This document shows, one piece after another, positions 26,051 to 39,739 of a DNA stretch of 64,000 nt. Where the stretch lies: assembly GCA_013399305.1 (NCBI GenBank), contig VXAI01000082.1, positions 1,147,215 to 1,211,214 of the forward strand, in the 5' to 3' direction. This DNA is from Rostratula benghalensis (lineage: Eukaryota; Chordata; Aves; Charadriiformes; Rostratulidae). Below the pieces are notes generated by a model, which worked only from the letters and a program-made list of their open reading frames with translations, was not told the DNA's origin and did not search any database. The position numbers and the translations under genes are program-made. Position 1 is the stretch's first letter; every line of letters starts with the position of its first letter.

Positions 26051-27730
26051 CACTGAGCAAAGCTATATCAGTGGAAACCAATTCTAGTTTAGAAAGAACC
26101 TGGAAAAGATGATCACCTTTACCTGTGTAAGATATGGAAAGCAGAAATCAGTAAAAGAACTATTTTCTGATATACTTGTGTTGAAATAATATAAAGCAAA
26201 ATGCGCTGATTTAATTGTTCAGTGCTGAAAGTACTAGAGTCAAACTACAGCAGAAAGTAATATATAACTCCGATTAGGCAAACATTTGAATTTTACTATT
26301 ATTATTTAGAAGAGCTAGACTCTGCTTTGGGCATTTAAAATAACGTATGTCTATCAGTCATCAGATCATTACTACACCTGACTGCGACAGCCCATGCGTT
26401 TCCTTAAATGTAGCACACTCTGTACTGGTGCTCTTCACTGAATGACAGCAGAGCCTACAGCCCTGAGACAGGGCTCTCGTGCTGTCCCCACTGACTCTCC
26501 AGCCAGCCCAGGCCACCTTGCCTCCTGCTTTTTTCTCCTGTGCTCTCAGTATAGTTTGCATGGACAGCAAACACACCTAAGGTAAGTAATTTTCTGCTGT
26601 GGAATTTCAAAGCATATTGTTTCTGGCACTGCTGTTGATCTGAATGGAAGTAGCACATTTAATTTTTTTTACTATGATGTCTGTCTGTGTTTAGTTGTGG
26701 AAGTGGTTTGGCAAACAGAAGTGACAGAAGCCCAAATGGGGATGTCTGCAACTACAGTGGCACTCTGCAAGTGTCAGTGCTGGCACACAGGAGGCACTGC
26801 AGAGATACCCAGGTGCATATAAGCCTTTGAGCTCTTTTCCCAAAGACTGATATGTTCTTCATCTCCATTAATTACATGTTTAAACACAAAAATAAAAAAA
26901 GCGTTCACCTTAAAGTCCCTCTGGCACCGTGGTTGTTCATCAGTTAAACAGGGTAGAGAAGTGTGGAATAGAGGAAATGCTCTTTACACCTACATTTCAA
27001 GTATGAGGCTCTTAGAAGAGAGTTTTATTTCTCCGCTATCTCTGATTTCTTGATAAGAAGCCCTGATCTGAAAGGACTGGTGGCTCTCAGACAAGGCAGT
27101 GTCTCAGCACAATTTTAATATTCCAATTGCTCAGTAAGGAACAGCAGAAATAGCTTGGGCTAACTTGACCTGTGCTCGCTGATCAGCTCAGACTCAAATG
27201 TTTGGTCAGATATGGATGAGAAGTTTCCATGGACAACACAGTCACAGGCTTAACTGTGCACAAATTTAGGAGCACAAATTAAGGAGCTCCAAATCCCTGT
27301 TAGTCTCTGGCTGGAGCTGCCCCTAACTTGGTTCCAAAAATTCATGTTCCCTGCCCAAGAGCAGAGGTACTTTTTTGTCCCCTAATGCCACATGCAAGAT
27401 GAAAGAAGTGAGTGTGCTTCTGGCACTGTGCAGTGTCTGCTGTGATGGTCTGCAGAGGGCTTGGGAACATGAGGTAGCTCAGCCTCCTGTAAATTGAGGC
27501 TGTCCTGGCCAGGCTTGCTCCACCAGTGCAATACATGCCCTCAGGATCCTGGCAATGCTCTGCCAAGCCCCTTAATGCTTTATTGAATTAGAGTGTGAAT
27601 TTTGCCTTTACTGCTTAGGATACGGAAGGATTTTTAATTCTAGATCCACCTCCACCTAAACCAACACTCATTGGATTAAGGTCAGTTCTAGCCAGATCTC
27701 ACTGTACTCTTCAAAGCAGGGGTGCTTCCA

Positions 27731-27766
27731 CACCTGTAGGTATTTTTCCACCTGTAGGTATTTTTT
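27731..27766 (+). repeat. 18-bp direct tandem duplication
   Basis: The unit CACCTGTAGGTATTTTTC at 27731-27748 is repeated at 27749-27766 with one mismatch at the last base. Confidence 0.9.
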
Positions 27767-30700
27767 TAGAGGAGGATTGTGAATTGCCTTTTGGAATGAA
27801 ATGACTCTTCTGTTTTTCATTTTATAGTAGAAGTTATATGAGTTAGTAAGATGAAAATTGTAAAAGCAATTTGAATTTCTTTAAAGGTTAATTTTCCTGA
27901 AAGTTATGTCCAGGCCAAGAAACAGTGCCTTCCTGTAACCTTGTGGCCACAGCAGACAGCGGGATATGTATTTGGCAGGACACAATTCATCTAAGTACAC
28001 GTGTGTATCCTTGTGCTTTAGTTTCATGGAAACACACGGGCTTTCAAATCTAAGGTATCAGGCAACAAACAGTGCATGTAGAGCTGTCTCAAAATGCCAA
28101 AGTACCAATAACTCCTGCAGCAGAACTGCCCACCTGCCCCGCAGGGACGCTTACCCAGTTGCTGGAGAAATGGCCTGAAAAGCCAAATGCCCTGGGCATG
28201 TCCAAGGCAATACACTCACGTGTTTACTGTTCTTGCCATTCTTCGTTTACATTCATTAACTGGAAGTTAATGTGTTCCCAGAGACACATAAATATATTCA
28301 AACCAAAAATTAGACTATTTTTTACGAACTGTGCATTGAAAAGCAACTAACTTCTGTCCAACCAAACCTAACGAGCTTACAGTTAAGCACAGCACAGCAA
28401 TACTTTAGTTTGATATTAATTTTCTATGGCAGCTTCAGGTTTAAGAAAAGACACTGATCCCAGTGCAGAAAAGACAAATCAAGCCTGACACCTGGAAAAA
28501 AAATCACATACTGGAAAAACTTGACACAGAACCCAGTGGTGTCAAAAATCCTAGGTATCTGATGTTTCAAATTCAGACATTCTTCATTTAGACCAAAATA
28601 ACAGACATTTATAGAGCACCTTACTGCTGGTGACTATTTAACAGCTAGGCGCTCTCACGGCGTGGTACTCTTTATGTGCACAGTAATGAAAGTTCGCTAT
28701 TGATTTTTCTGTAGCTGCTTGTAACTATTATAGTTGATACATCAATAGAAAAGGAAAGCACAATGTTTCACAGGAGGCAGAAAATCAGAGAATACATGAT
28801 GCTGTGACAGTAAATCATGGCATAATCTCAAGAATTGATAGATGGTTACTGCTAACTTGAAACCCATGGCTTTCTCTGAAAAGACTAGCCTATAATCGCC
28901 CAATATGTTCTATCAGACTGACTGCCCTTAATAGTGGTAAAGGACACAACACAATGTTTCATCTTCAAAATAATGGTTTCCATGAGCCAGGCTGTTTTGT
29001 GGTGGAACACATTTTGTGTGTTACTGCAGAAGGAGAGAGAAAGAGTAGTTTGAATGCCATTTAGACTAACACTTAAAGGTTGTAGGAAAAGGAATTTTTT
29101 GGGTTTTTTTTTTTTCTTTCAGAAGAGAGCACGGAAGGTTTTTGTAAAAAGCGGAAGAGAAGTTGTCATTAATTTTTAACTTGCAAAAGTCTGCAGTTAG
29201 TTGAAAAGGAAACACAAAAGAGCTGATTATTCTTGAGATCAAAATATTGGAGCTGTTTTGTCAAGAAAGGCAAACGCAGAGAAAATACATTTACCCTGGC
29301 TGTTTCCAGTTCCATGGAATCCTGAAAGGGAGCCAAAGGCACGTAAGTAATTGAAAGCTCTTTTAAGCGTGTGCTTCTTTCTGCTGTGTTTTTGAGGAGC
29401 ACAATGATACCCGAATTTTACAGTATGCCAAGTGAATTTTTATCAGGAATGTTCTTAATTGCTTTGTTCCTTCCTTACTCCCTGGCTCCTCTCTGGTAAT
29501 TTTGTCTATGGTCTTAATTAATTGTGAGGGTCTTTTTTTCTTGTCTCAGAACAGAAAGGGAAGAAGAAACACAGGTACAAGCTGGCTAACTGCAGCACAG
29601 TGTGCAATTTAGATCACAGTGCTCCCACAATAACCTCTTAGAAATGTTCCTCGCTGAAAAAACACTTTCAATGTGCAATGTTGTCTTCCAGCACTTCTTT
29701 AGAGTGAGAAGAGACAGACTTAGACAAGAGGAGAGGACTTTCTCAAGCTACCACTTGTCCTGCCTGCCTCAGACTGGGCTTGAAGAACAGTCCGTATCAT
29801 TTATTTTGCTTATGCTATGGGATTTCCCCTAGTGAAAGATTGGATAGCATTGTCTGTCTGTCCTGAGCAGCTCACTGATTTCTAATACAATTGTCGGTGT
29901 TGGGTGAGAGGAAAGATGCTGTTGTCGTGTCATTCCCCATTCTGAAGTTGAAACCTTTCTCTTCTCTTTCTTGAGATTAAACTTTCCTTCACATGAAAAG
30001 TAGAGGTGTATGCATTATGTTTACAATACACATCAAGCCCTCCCAGTCCTGGAGATGCTGTTAAATGTAGGATTTTCCTTATTCATCTTTGAGTAATCTG
30101 ATGAAGAAGTCTTGAAAGATCCTGTGAGAATAGCCATGTGCAGATGAAACTTTTGCAAGGCACATGGACTGTTTTGGGGCTTACTCTATCAGTTTGCCCC
30201 ATGATCGATGGCTCTGCACAGGACCAGTAAAATACAGGGAGCCCCTGCTCTGAGAGGTTCATCCAATCTCAGCAGCAGCTTTGCCAGAGTCCAAGGAGTT
30301 GCAATTTTCACCTCCCTCCCCTTTCCTGCCAGCAGAAGCCATCGGGACACATTCCAAGGCATGAGCTTGGGAAAGAGCGTTTCTGCACAGCCCCCTTCTG
30401 CCTCCCAATTCACGATCACAGCTGTGTTCAAGGCTGGGCCATAAAGTTTGTTTCTGAATTTTCCTTCATTGTTTCTTTCCTGTTTGCTTCTATTTCCTCC
30501 CTCTCCCCCTCTGGCTTGGCTTTGATCACAGTTCCATGGTTTCTCTTTCCTTCCTGGCCTTTTCCCCCTGTTTTCTTGACTCCTTTCCTATCTCAAGCCC
30601 TCTGGTCTCTCTCTATTCCGCTGATCCACATCGCTGCTGTCCCTCATTTCACCAACCCCACTTGGCTCCTGCTCTACCCAGATATCCTCTTCTCCATCAC

Positions 30701-31672
30701 TCTTGCAGACCCTTTATTTTCCTCTAGCCTTCTGTTTAATTCTCCCGCTACTTCCTTTACAGTATTTCACCTCTCTATTTTAACTCCCTCAGAGACAGCC
30801 ATTACTTTTGTTTCTCTTCCAATCATGCACAAGCAGCAGAGGGGTAAGAGAAAGAGGGGAATTTGGCATAGTCTACAGTGCATCTCCAATAAATGGCCAA
30901 CAGTCATCCATATAGAAACTTCCAGGTAAGAGCCTCTGCAATGTGTTTTTTTTAAACTAGAAATCCACGAGGAACAGTTTTTAGTGTATACCTTCTGTTA
31001 TAAAAAGAGCTTAATAAATTGTCTGTTGCAGCTGCATAGTGAATTTAGCCATTATATTCCTTTAGCATGTTCCTCATTCAGTTCAAATTAAAACTATAGG
31101 GTGGTCTTACTGGCTCCAAGATTAACATATTAATTCATTCACCTATACCTTAATTATATACCCATTTATTCCCATGTTATGCTGGGAAACTTGGCTAACA
31201 AAAGCAACCTCTGATGTTAAACACTTCTGCTAATAACAGCTAAAAAAATTTCTATGTAATCCCATACTTCCTCTGCTATATACATAATACATTAAATCTT
31301 GCACCTTAAACGTCTAGAATATATATTAAAAATGGGACTGAAATTGTTAAAGTATTCCAAAAGTAGAGACACATGTAAATGTGGGGTATGTGTAGGTAAT
31401 TTTCTCCCATTACAAGAGCTATTTAAAAGCCATACTAACTAGCATTCTATAAACATATTAGAGAGGGAAAAAGTGCAGAGCACACTGATTGGGTTATTCT
31501 GAAATCCCCACTGTCTTCACCACAAAGGCAGCAGTACAGAATACAAATATTGCTTGATACCCATGTTTCTAATTACTTGGGAGATTTGTATCTAACAAAT
31601 ATATGACCTAATTTTCTCTCAAGCATCTAATCCTATTGTTATTTCAAAAGCTTCTAAAATCTGCATTTTGGT

Positions 31673-31741
31673 AAAAAAAAAAAAAAAAACAACATGAAAA
31701 GAAAAAGTACTTGCTGAAGACGGTTAATCTTTTTTTTTTTT
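31673..31741 (+). repeat. A17 tract followed by T12 tract
   Basis: Seventeen A at 31673-31689 and twelve T at 31730-31741, 40 bp apart, just before the CAGA microsatellite. The two tracts are complementary and could pair. Confidence 0.9.
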
Positions 31742-31758
31742 CCATGGCTTCCAGCTAT

Positions 31759-31780
31759 CAGACAGACAGACAGACAGACA
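31759..31780 (+). repeat. (CAGA)5.5 microsatellite
   Basis: Twenty-two bases of perfect CAGA repeat in the last NR5A2 intron. Confidence 0.97.
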
Positions 31781-34700
31781 ACATAAACCAGTAATGATCA
31801 GATTGGATCAAATTCACGTCTCAGTGAATTGTACTCAGTGGCTACACAAGAGATGCATTTGCAGCATTCTTTGCATTTTATGAAATAAAATCAGGACAAA
31901 TCAACAGCGATTATTAAATTTCCTCTATAATTTAGTGAAGTTTATTTGAAAAAAAAAAACAAAAAACCACACCTCAATCAGCCATGAAACAGCAGGCTAT
32001 CTCTGGAATTCCTGCAAGAAGCTTATCATTCATGATTCCTACACCCAGGGCTGAGATGAATGACTAAAGATTTATTTATTAAAAACACTGATTTGATTCG
32101 TAACTATACTTTGTAACCTCAGCATTTGTATTTTATTCCTTTTATAGTGTGTGTTTTTTTCACAAAAATAATTGATTTGAGATGTCATGAAGACAGATAC
32201 CTGTAAGACAGGCACTGTCCTAGTTTCTCTTGCAAGCCTGCACAACGGGAGGAACCTACATAGGAAGCTGGACTAAAACCTGACAGCTTGCTGAAAAACT
32301 GTTCTCAGGAGCAAATGGTTGTTTATCAAAGTCATCTCACCATACATCATCATTTAGAAACGATAAGAAATTTCAGGACTGATTTTTAATTGTCTGGCTT
32401 TGCTACTGATTTTGACAGATAAATTGGAGGGAATATGTCTTTCTGTATGTCTCCATAAGGAAATCAGAAAAAGCAGAGAAAGAAAAGAACAGGGCAAAAG
32501 GAAAATCCACTTTGTCCTGCATGTGCTAAAATGTTAAAATTCACTTATCTCAAAAGACGAATTTTCAAACTTTTTGCAAATTTTAGACCCTTAAATGCAG
32601 CAAGGAGTTACTTTCATATTAAGCAATTTACAGAGGAAAGGATAAAAATTTTCTCAAAATATATTCAAGATATTTGAAATCAGATTCACTTTAACAGTGG
32701 TCTTTTTTGTGCTATCTGTAGATATTTCATACAGTGTTGTTTCAATTTGTTTGTAACTTACACAGTATCTTTAATGCTCTCAATTTCATCACTGTTTACA
32801 AAGGTAGATAACTATTTTCATTTACCAGATAAGGTAGTTGGGATATAATTTAAGAGACTTCAAAGCTCCATAGTCAGTAATGGAATTAGAAGCAAAATTA
32901 GAGACGAGGGTTGATTCCTCTGTTGAGCAATGCTGGCTCCATGAAAGAAGAACATCCCTCATGAGATGATTCCAAAATGAGATTTTGTCCATATTCATTT
33001 GCTTTACTTTCCCAGAGGATTGAAGTAGAAAAGTTGAATAGCTCTTCTGATGGCAGATTGGAGTAGCCTGGCTGCTTTGCTTGAGACTGTTAAGAGTTAA
33101 ATATTCAAGCAGCAGACTGGCTATTTAACTCTTCTCCTGGCCCCATCATCTCTAAGAGATTTATCCCTAGTTTCCACAGCAATGTAGGATACGCAGCAGT
33201 GAGGGACAATATGGTATTGCTAATAACTTCTCACATTAGAAGTTATCAAATTCAAACTTAGCAAATATTTGTATGAGATGTGAAATTAGGAGACTTAGAA
33301 TAAATTTAATGGGCAAGAAGTTTAAATTTACTTTCACTGATTTGGGGACAAGAAAGGACTCGTGTAATCATTGTTACCTCCTTCAGCCTTTGGCTGCATG
33401 CAATCCATAGATCTTCATCCAGCAATTGGACATCAAGTCTATAACTTTTGATTGAGCTGTATCTTAATAATTTAGAGAAGCAGTCATCTTGTTTTCAGAT
33501 TTCAGGAACCAGAACCTCCATTATACCCAGAGATGAGGGCTCCCCAAAGGCAGGTTCACTTTTAATTTGTCTATTTCTAATATAGGTAATCCCAAACTAA
33601 TTTCAGATAGCTAATCCTGCAAATGTGTTCTCATTGGCTTCCGTGGGATGTGTACAGGAGCCATTGTTTACTGGATTAAACTTTAACAAATGCATTGTTG
33701 CCTCACCATATTACATCTCAATTACCACAGCGTTTCTTCCTTTGGCCTTGGCAAACGGTGCTGCCAAGATAGCCTTCTGAGTTCATTGCTTCCCTATCTT
33801 TTCACATCTTCCATTGTCCCTGCTACATCAGACATAAATTGTGTTCACTTTCAAGGTCTTGTGGCTGTTCTTTCCTTGCTTGTCATCAGTCATTCAGTGC
33901 CACAACACGAGGCCGTCTCCTGCCTCTGACGTGCCCGCAGTGCCATCTCCATTTCCCCCTCCCCACCTTTCCAGACCAAGTACTTCTACTTTCTCCACTC
34001 TGACTCTCATGCTTATTAGGCTAGCTCTCTTTATCCACCTTGATATTCCCTTTCAGAACTTTTTGCAGCAATATTTGAGACAAACCTGGGCTGCAGGTGT
34101 GCTAGAATTGTGCCTGTCATGCTTGCATTGGCTGTCAGTCAACACCTACCTATTCATCACCATATGTGCAAACTGTATTCTTTAAAGGAGCATTTTAAAA
34201 TTTCACATGCCATTAAGGGCTCATAATCTTGCAATTAGGAAATGTTGCTATTAATAAATTTGTCACAGTGAAAGTACCATTCTAGCTAGATGTCTAATTC
34301 TCTGTTCCCTGGTTTCATTCCCAGCCTATCTTCAGATGAGATGTTAATTTCAAAAAGTCTCCTTGAAATACTGTTAGTGCAGCAAAAAATAATCAAGAAT
34401 CAAAGAGGGTAAATATTTTGTCAGAAATTAGTATGTGGAAAAGTGGTGTACTTAAATATTGTTTTTATCTATTAGTTAGCTGTCAGCTAATAATAAATTA
34501 TATTCAGTACCTCCCTTCTTATAAATACATATTGATTAGTTTCCAACTCTGGACTTCAGAGTGAGTTATACCTGGTCATTGTTAAACTGCTCTCTTCACT
34601 AAGGAAAAAAATCCCCAACACCCATTATACTGCATTTAATTAAGACAAGCATCAGCTTTATGTACCATTATTTGCTTCTGCCAAGTCTCTGTGGTATAAA

Positions 34701-35792
34701 TATTGAGCAATCACATCTCCTGAATACTAATCAATCCTTCCTGAATTTAAAATGATTACATAAAATTAAGAAATGTTTCTTTGCCAGTATTATCCTCTGA
34801 TGCTTACTGTAGTTGGACATTAGGGTTGAGCTGTGACTCTGGATTTGACAAGTATGCAGTAAGTATTTTTCTAAATTCAAATGCAATGTAATGTGGGAAA
34901 GCCTGAAAACCCTGGCTGAATGCTAATCAAACAGAACCCCCTGACTGCTCACTCACTGGTGGTCACCAGGTGCAATCTTACAAGTACACTGGGTAACAGA
35001 ATGGATGAATATAAGAAAACTGTCAATGGATTTAATAACAGCACCTCATAGTAACAGCCCAGTTATAAATGTGTATTATAAATAACGTATATATAAAACA
35101 CCAGGTATAAAAGTAGTTGTATATTTACAAACAACCATAAGTACAAACAGCTAGAGTGACCATTAAACTCTGCGAGTAAGAAGAAACGGAGGTGTTTGAG
35201 ATAAGTCCATCCCTGGGTAATTGCATTGGCTTGCGAAGGAAGAGTCATGAGATACTTTTTGCTTTAAATTCACAGCACCTATTTCAGATCCTGGGGCCAA
35301 CAGCGCTATGTGAAGACAAAGTAGCCTTTTTCTGTGAGCTTATCAGTATCCTGCCAGAGAATTTCCAGGCCCATTTTACAGGAAGGAAACCAGAATTCCT
35401 GAAAACTACAAATGGCTTACACCTACCCAATGGGAGCATGAAAATGGCCATGCTGCCACTCTGGATCATATAGACCACTCTCCCATTTTTGAGAGTGACC
35501 AGGAAGAGATGCCCTAAGGAACCACTGTAAGAAGAAAAGCACGGAGTGATACTACCCAGGAGCAGTTGCTAAGGCTCCAGCAGCTAGAGGTTAGCAACAG
35601 CCAGAAGTGGCCATTTTTGTATTTCATAGTTTTGAATGGATTTTCCTTCTGCTAATTTATCCAATTGACTTTGGTAACCACAAAAATTTCAGTATCCTCT
35701 GCATCTTGGAGTAAGGAGTGCCAGAGCTGGATAATATGCCAAGTTGAAGAAAGAAGTCTTGTGTTTTGAGCCAGTCACCTCCTAGTTTAATT

Positions 35793-35820
35793 TCATTCTG
35801 ATGCTAATATATCAGAATGA
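35793..35820. repeat. Perfect 10-bp inverted repeat
   Basis: TCATTCTGAT at 35793-35802 and its exact inverse at 35811-35820 are separated by 8 bases. Confidence 0.85.
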
Positions 35821-37472
35821 TGAGGAGAAAAACCTTTTCGGCTAATTATTCTTATTAGTAAGTTCCTAGATTTCGTGGACTGTGCTTTGAAGAACTACTG
35901 CAGTCTTTTTAAACAGAGAATGTGAAAGGCAGATTTACATTGGTTGAAAGTATAATGTGATTATTAGAAGGCTGCAATAAAGACCTACAAACCAAAATCT
36001 GCTAGATTATGCCTTTATGTCTCTTTCACACTTAGGTGTCTGTAACCCCACGTGAATTGGTTGTTGTCTAACTTTCCAGTTTTGTTACCTGATCTTCTTT
36101 TGGTCTGAGAAAACCTGCTGCCTCACTAATGTTTTCATTCCACTCTCATTGGTTTTGTTTGTGTGCCCTTAAGCATCACAAATGCTTCCAAAATTAAACC
36201 GGTTTTCCTTGTTGTGTTACTTCCAGTTGATGCTTATACACTTATTTTCCTATCTGCATTCAGGATACCCCAAATTAAACCCTCAGCAAAGTCTGCTGAA
36301 GTGAAAATATTTATAGCCCTGTATTTCATCATTGTTTGCTGCTAGTCTTTTTCTTATTCTTCTGTGTATATTTGGATGCAAGCTCACCGAGGCAGAGATT
36401 CTGGCTAGTCTGTAAATTTAATAGACCGGTGATGTTACATAAAGTGTATTAAAAAGTGCAGTAGCTAATTTAAAATGTTGGAAGTGTTTTTCAGCTCCAG
36501 ATTGTTGCATAACTGTGCTGATGTGAGTTACTGAAACAGGGTGAAACTGAGCACGGGCAGGATTTGTGCTGCTTCTCCATGGGTGTGGGTTTGCAGGAAG
36601 CGCCTTCTACTCCTGTGAGTGCGAGGGTCAGGTCTGCCTCCAAAAGGCTTCATTTCAGCCTGTTTCATCTGCATGAAGATCTTAATAGGTGGGTTTGTCT
36701 TCCATTTAGGGAAGACATTTTAGGGAGACTAAAAGCAAGGAAAAATTAATTTGCTAATATTCTTATTCAACAGAAGTGGGAATGGAGCGTTGCAGATCCA
36801 GATGAATTTCTGCTGAACCCTTAAGTAAGGATGTGTGAGTAAGTAAGGCTGTAAGGCAGTTTGAAAACCGAGTTAATTTTTTGTTTGGCCTTTTTTTTTT
36901 TTGGTTGTTGTTTAAGCAAGAGCCCATTGTTTGTCATCCACAGCGATTAAATGTTTACCATTTCTACAGGACCCTCTTGTCTCATGTTAAGTGAGATGTG
37001 AGATCAATAGTGGCTCTGCAATTATTTGTCCATTGATAAAGCCTTCATTTCTTAAATGAAGTACATTTATCTATGTCCTGACAGTGATAAGGGAGCAGTA
37101 CCAGTCAGCTGCTGCCTAGTCTAGCATTTAGCTCCGCAGGCAGATGAGTGCCTGGACATGGGTCAAATGATGTCTAACTTTCTTCCTATTGGCATTTCAC
37201 TTTACAAACTGCACTGATGGGAGGTTTGACAAATCATCCTTGCTGAGTTCAGATAATAAAAACTAGCAGGACAAATGGGAAGTTTTGGTAAAGAGAAAGC
37301 AATTGCTGATTTCAGGTTAAGTGACCACTCTGTAAAGCTACCAGATGGTAAAATAAAGAGCTCTGTTTAGTCAGAAGATGATAGAAAGTATCCCATGTAA
37401 GGCACTCATTTGATTCTTCAAAAAGACTTTAAATGTAGTCATTCAGCAAATTCAATTGCTGAAAAATTGGTC

Positions 37473-37488
37473 GTGTGTGTGTGTGTGT
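37473..37488 (+). repeat. (GT)8 microsatellite
   Basis: Eight GT units in the last NR5A2 intron. Confidence 0.95.
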
Positions 37489-39712
37489 TCTGATTTATGA
37501 CAAAGAAAGAAGGGAGTTTACAAATTAATTTGGTACTGAAAATTCAAAGAGGCAGATAAATTGACATGTTGGCTTTTTCTATCTGTAGTTGTCTCTTGAT
37601 TCAAACCAGCAATTATTAAAGACGAGGAAATAACTTGAATTTATTTGTAGGCTTACTTTTTGATAAAGTGTACTGTGGGCTGTACTCATTATATGTTATA
37701 GAAAAATTAGGTGTATTATTACTTTGATATTAGGGTAATGAAATCACACTATCCTCAATTTGGCTAGCTTTGGGAAACCAGATATGTTTATTCCTATTTA
37801 GTGGTAAATTTGATAAACACATTTTATGTGATAAGCATCTTTCTCAGAAGAGAGTTCATAAAGATAAAACCTGTGGAAGTACTGTTAAAAGTAGGTTTAA
37901 TACTCAGGTCTGTCAAAGATTTCTTTCTTCTTTCCCAGTTTTGCAACATGTCCCTCATCATTAATGTTCCATCAACCATATGATTATAATTGCTGAATTG
38001 TCATGGTTCTTTTTGCTTGAAAGAAACCTGTCAAATGCAACTAAGTAGTCAAGAAAATCCAGATTTGCATATCTCTTGGGCTATTGGGTTTTTTTTTTTT
38101 TTCAGTGTGTATCTTGAGGTTGTGGAAAAAGAAATTGGCAGATATATCTGAGTTTACTTGTGGTTTGCTAAGTTGATTACCCTCACTCCCTTCATTGGAA
38201 TTATGGGGAGAATACCTCTGTATTTGAAAACACAGGAATGATACCCCAACAAAACAAGCATGTTTTGGCGTTTGCAAATATGATGTACCTCAGTGAAAGA
38301 AAAGTTGGTAAGGATAATTGCTATCAGAACTGATGTCCTGATTTACTTCAAAGCAAGGTAATAGCCAAGATAATTGAAATGGAGATTGATAGCAGAAATT
38401 GCTATTTCTAGGCCACCGAAACAAAAGACTTCTTTCAAATAAGTCATGTTGGTAGATAGATTGCTTCTTTGCAATAAAATGCTTTGGCTTCAGAAGTCCA
38501 GCTCATCTTCAAATAAAACATTCAATCAGCATCTAATATATCGTTTGTAGCAAAGACAGATGTTGGTACAGAATTCAGACATGTCTATCAGAGATGAAGT
38601 AGGGGAAGAAGTGACTAGAAGATGGCTTAGCTGTTGTATCAGGCTACACAACAAAAACTGAAAGGGAAATTTTGATCACAAGACCTGGTTCTATTTGCTT
38701 TACTGTGATCACCATTGTCAATTAGACTGGCTGATTTATGTAATGCTGTTCTGGTGTACAGTGCTAGAGGAAAGCAACATATGTTTGTTTATACGTAATG
38801 AGGAGGTATGCAGCCAGGGAATTGCCACAGTGGGCCAAGTCACAGAAAGACTGTAATTCTTTAAGGGAACTCTGATGGACTAGCGTAGTAGATCTGTAGA
38901 TCATGTAAATGGATTAGAGTCATGTGATGGAATTTAACTTCAGTTCAAACTTCCTATGTCTTGACAGAGTAATTAACTGACTACTGATGGTGCAGTGAAG
39001 CTGTGAAGGACAGGGTCTCTGCTGGTGGTTTAACGTCCTTATGAGTCAAGGTTCATGTTAATCTAAAATACAGCTGAATCTGAATTGATTCAATGATGGT
39101 AATCTCCAGCATCATCATGACGATTATGCTTGTTGTAAGGACTGATTTATTCTTTGACTTTTTAATCTGTGTGAGCACAGGACCTGAAGTATTGATTCAG
39201 CTGAACTGGTTGTCTAGGTATGATGGACTTGCTCCGCTACAGAGATTGGCAGTGATTGGGCTGAAGGATGGTATGAAGAACCATTGAGAGTCGAAAGACA
39301 ATCACTGAACTGCGATGAACAAGAAAGGAGACTTTTATGGACAGAGAGGTAAGAAGTACCTAGCTGTAGACACTTTTTATAACCGATGAAGGGAAATGAG
39401 AAGTTACCTAACTTTACATATATATTCATACTATGTAGAATTAAACTGGATAGATCTCACACTTAAGAAACTAATTACCAAACTAGCCTGTCTTATTGAA
39501 TAACTGCTGAGTCACTGTATCATTGCGTACTTGGCATCTTCTTTGATGCTACCATCAATTAAAAAAGCATTTTCCTGTACATACCCTTTGGAATCTTTGA
39601 CAAGTAGATAACAATTTAATGCCTCTCTCATTTAAAATCTAGCCCGCAATACTGCCATGATTTAATTGTGTTTTGACAAATTATTGTAAGTACTTTGGGT
39701 TTTGAACATTAT

Positions 39713-39739
39713 TTTACTAAGTTTACTTAGTTTACTAAG
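39713..39739 (+). repeat. Three tandem 9-mers (TTTACTAAG type)
   Basis: TTTACTAAG, TTTACTTAG and TTTACTAAG follow each other without a gap, at 39713, 39722 and 39731. Confidence 0.9.

Noticed and set aside
31673..31780. Repeated short motifs as a CRISPR-like or satellite array
   Set aside because: They are plain A, T and CAGA tracts, with no spacer-repeat structure, in a vertebrate intron.
36380..36410. Possible miR-181-like sequence, since a miR-181 host gene lies in the same region in vertebrates
   Set aside because: Only a short CTCACCGA match, with no mature sequence and no hairpin.
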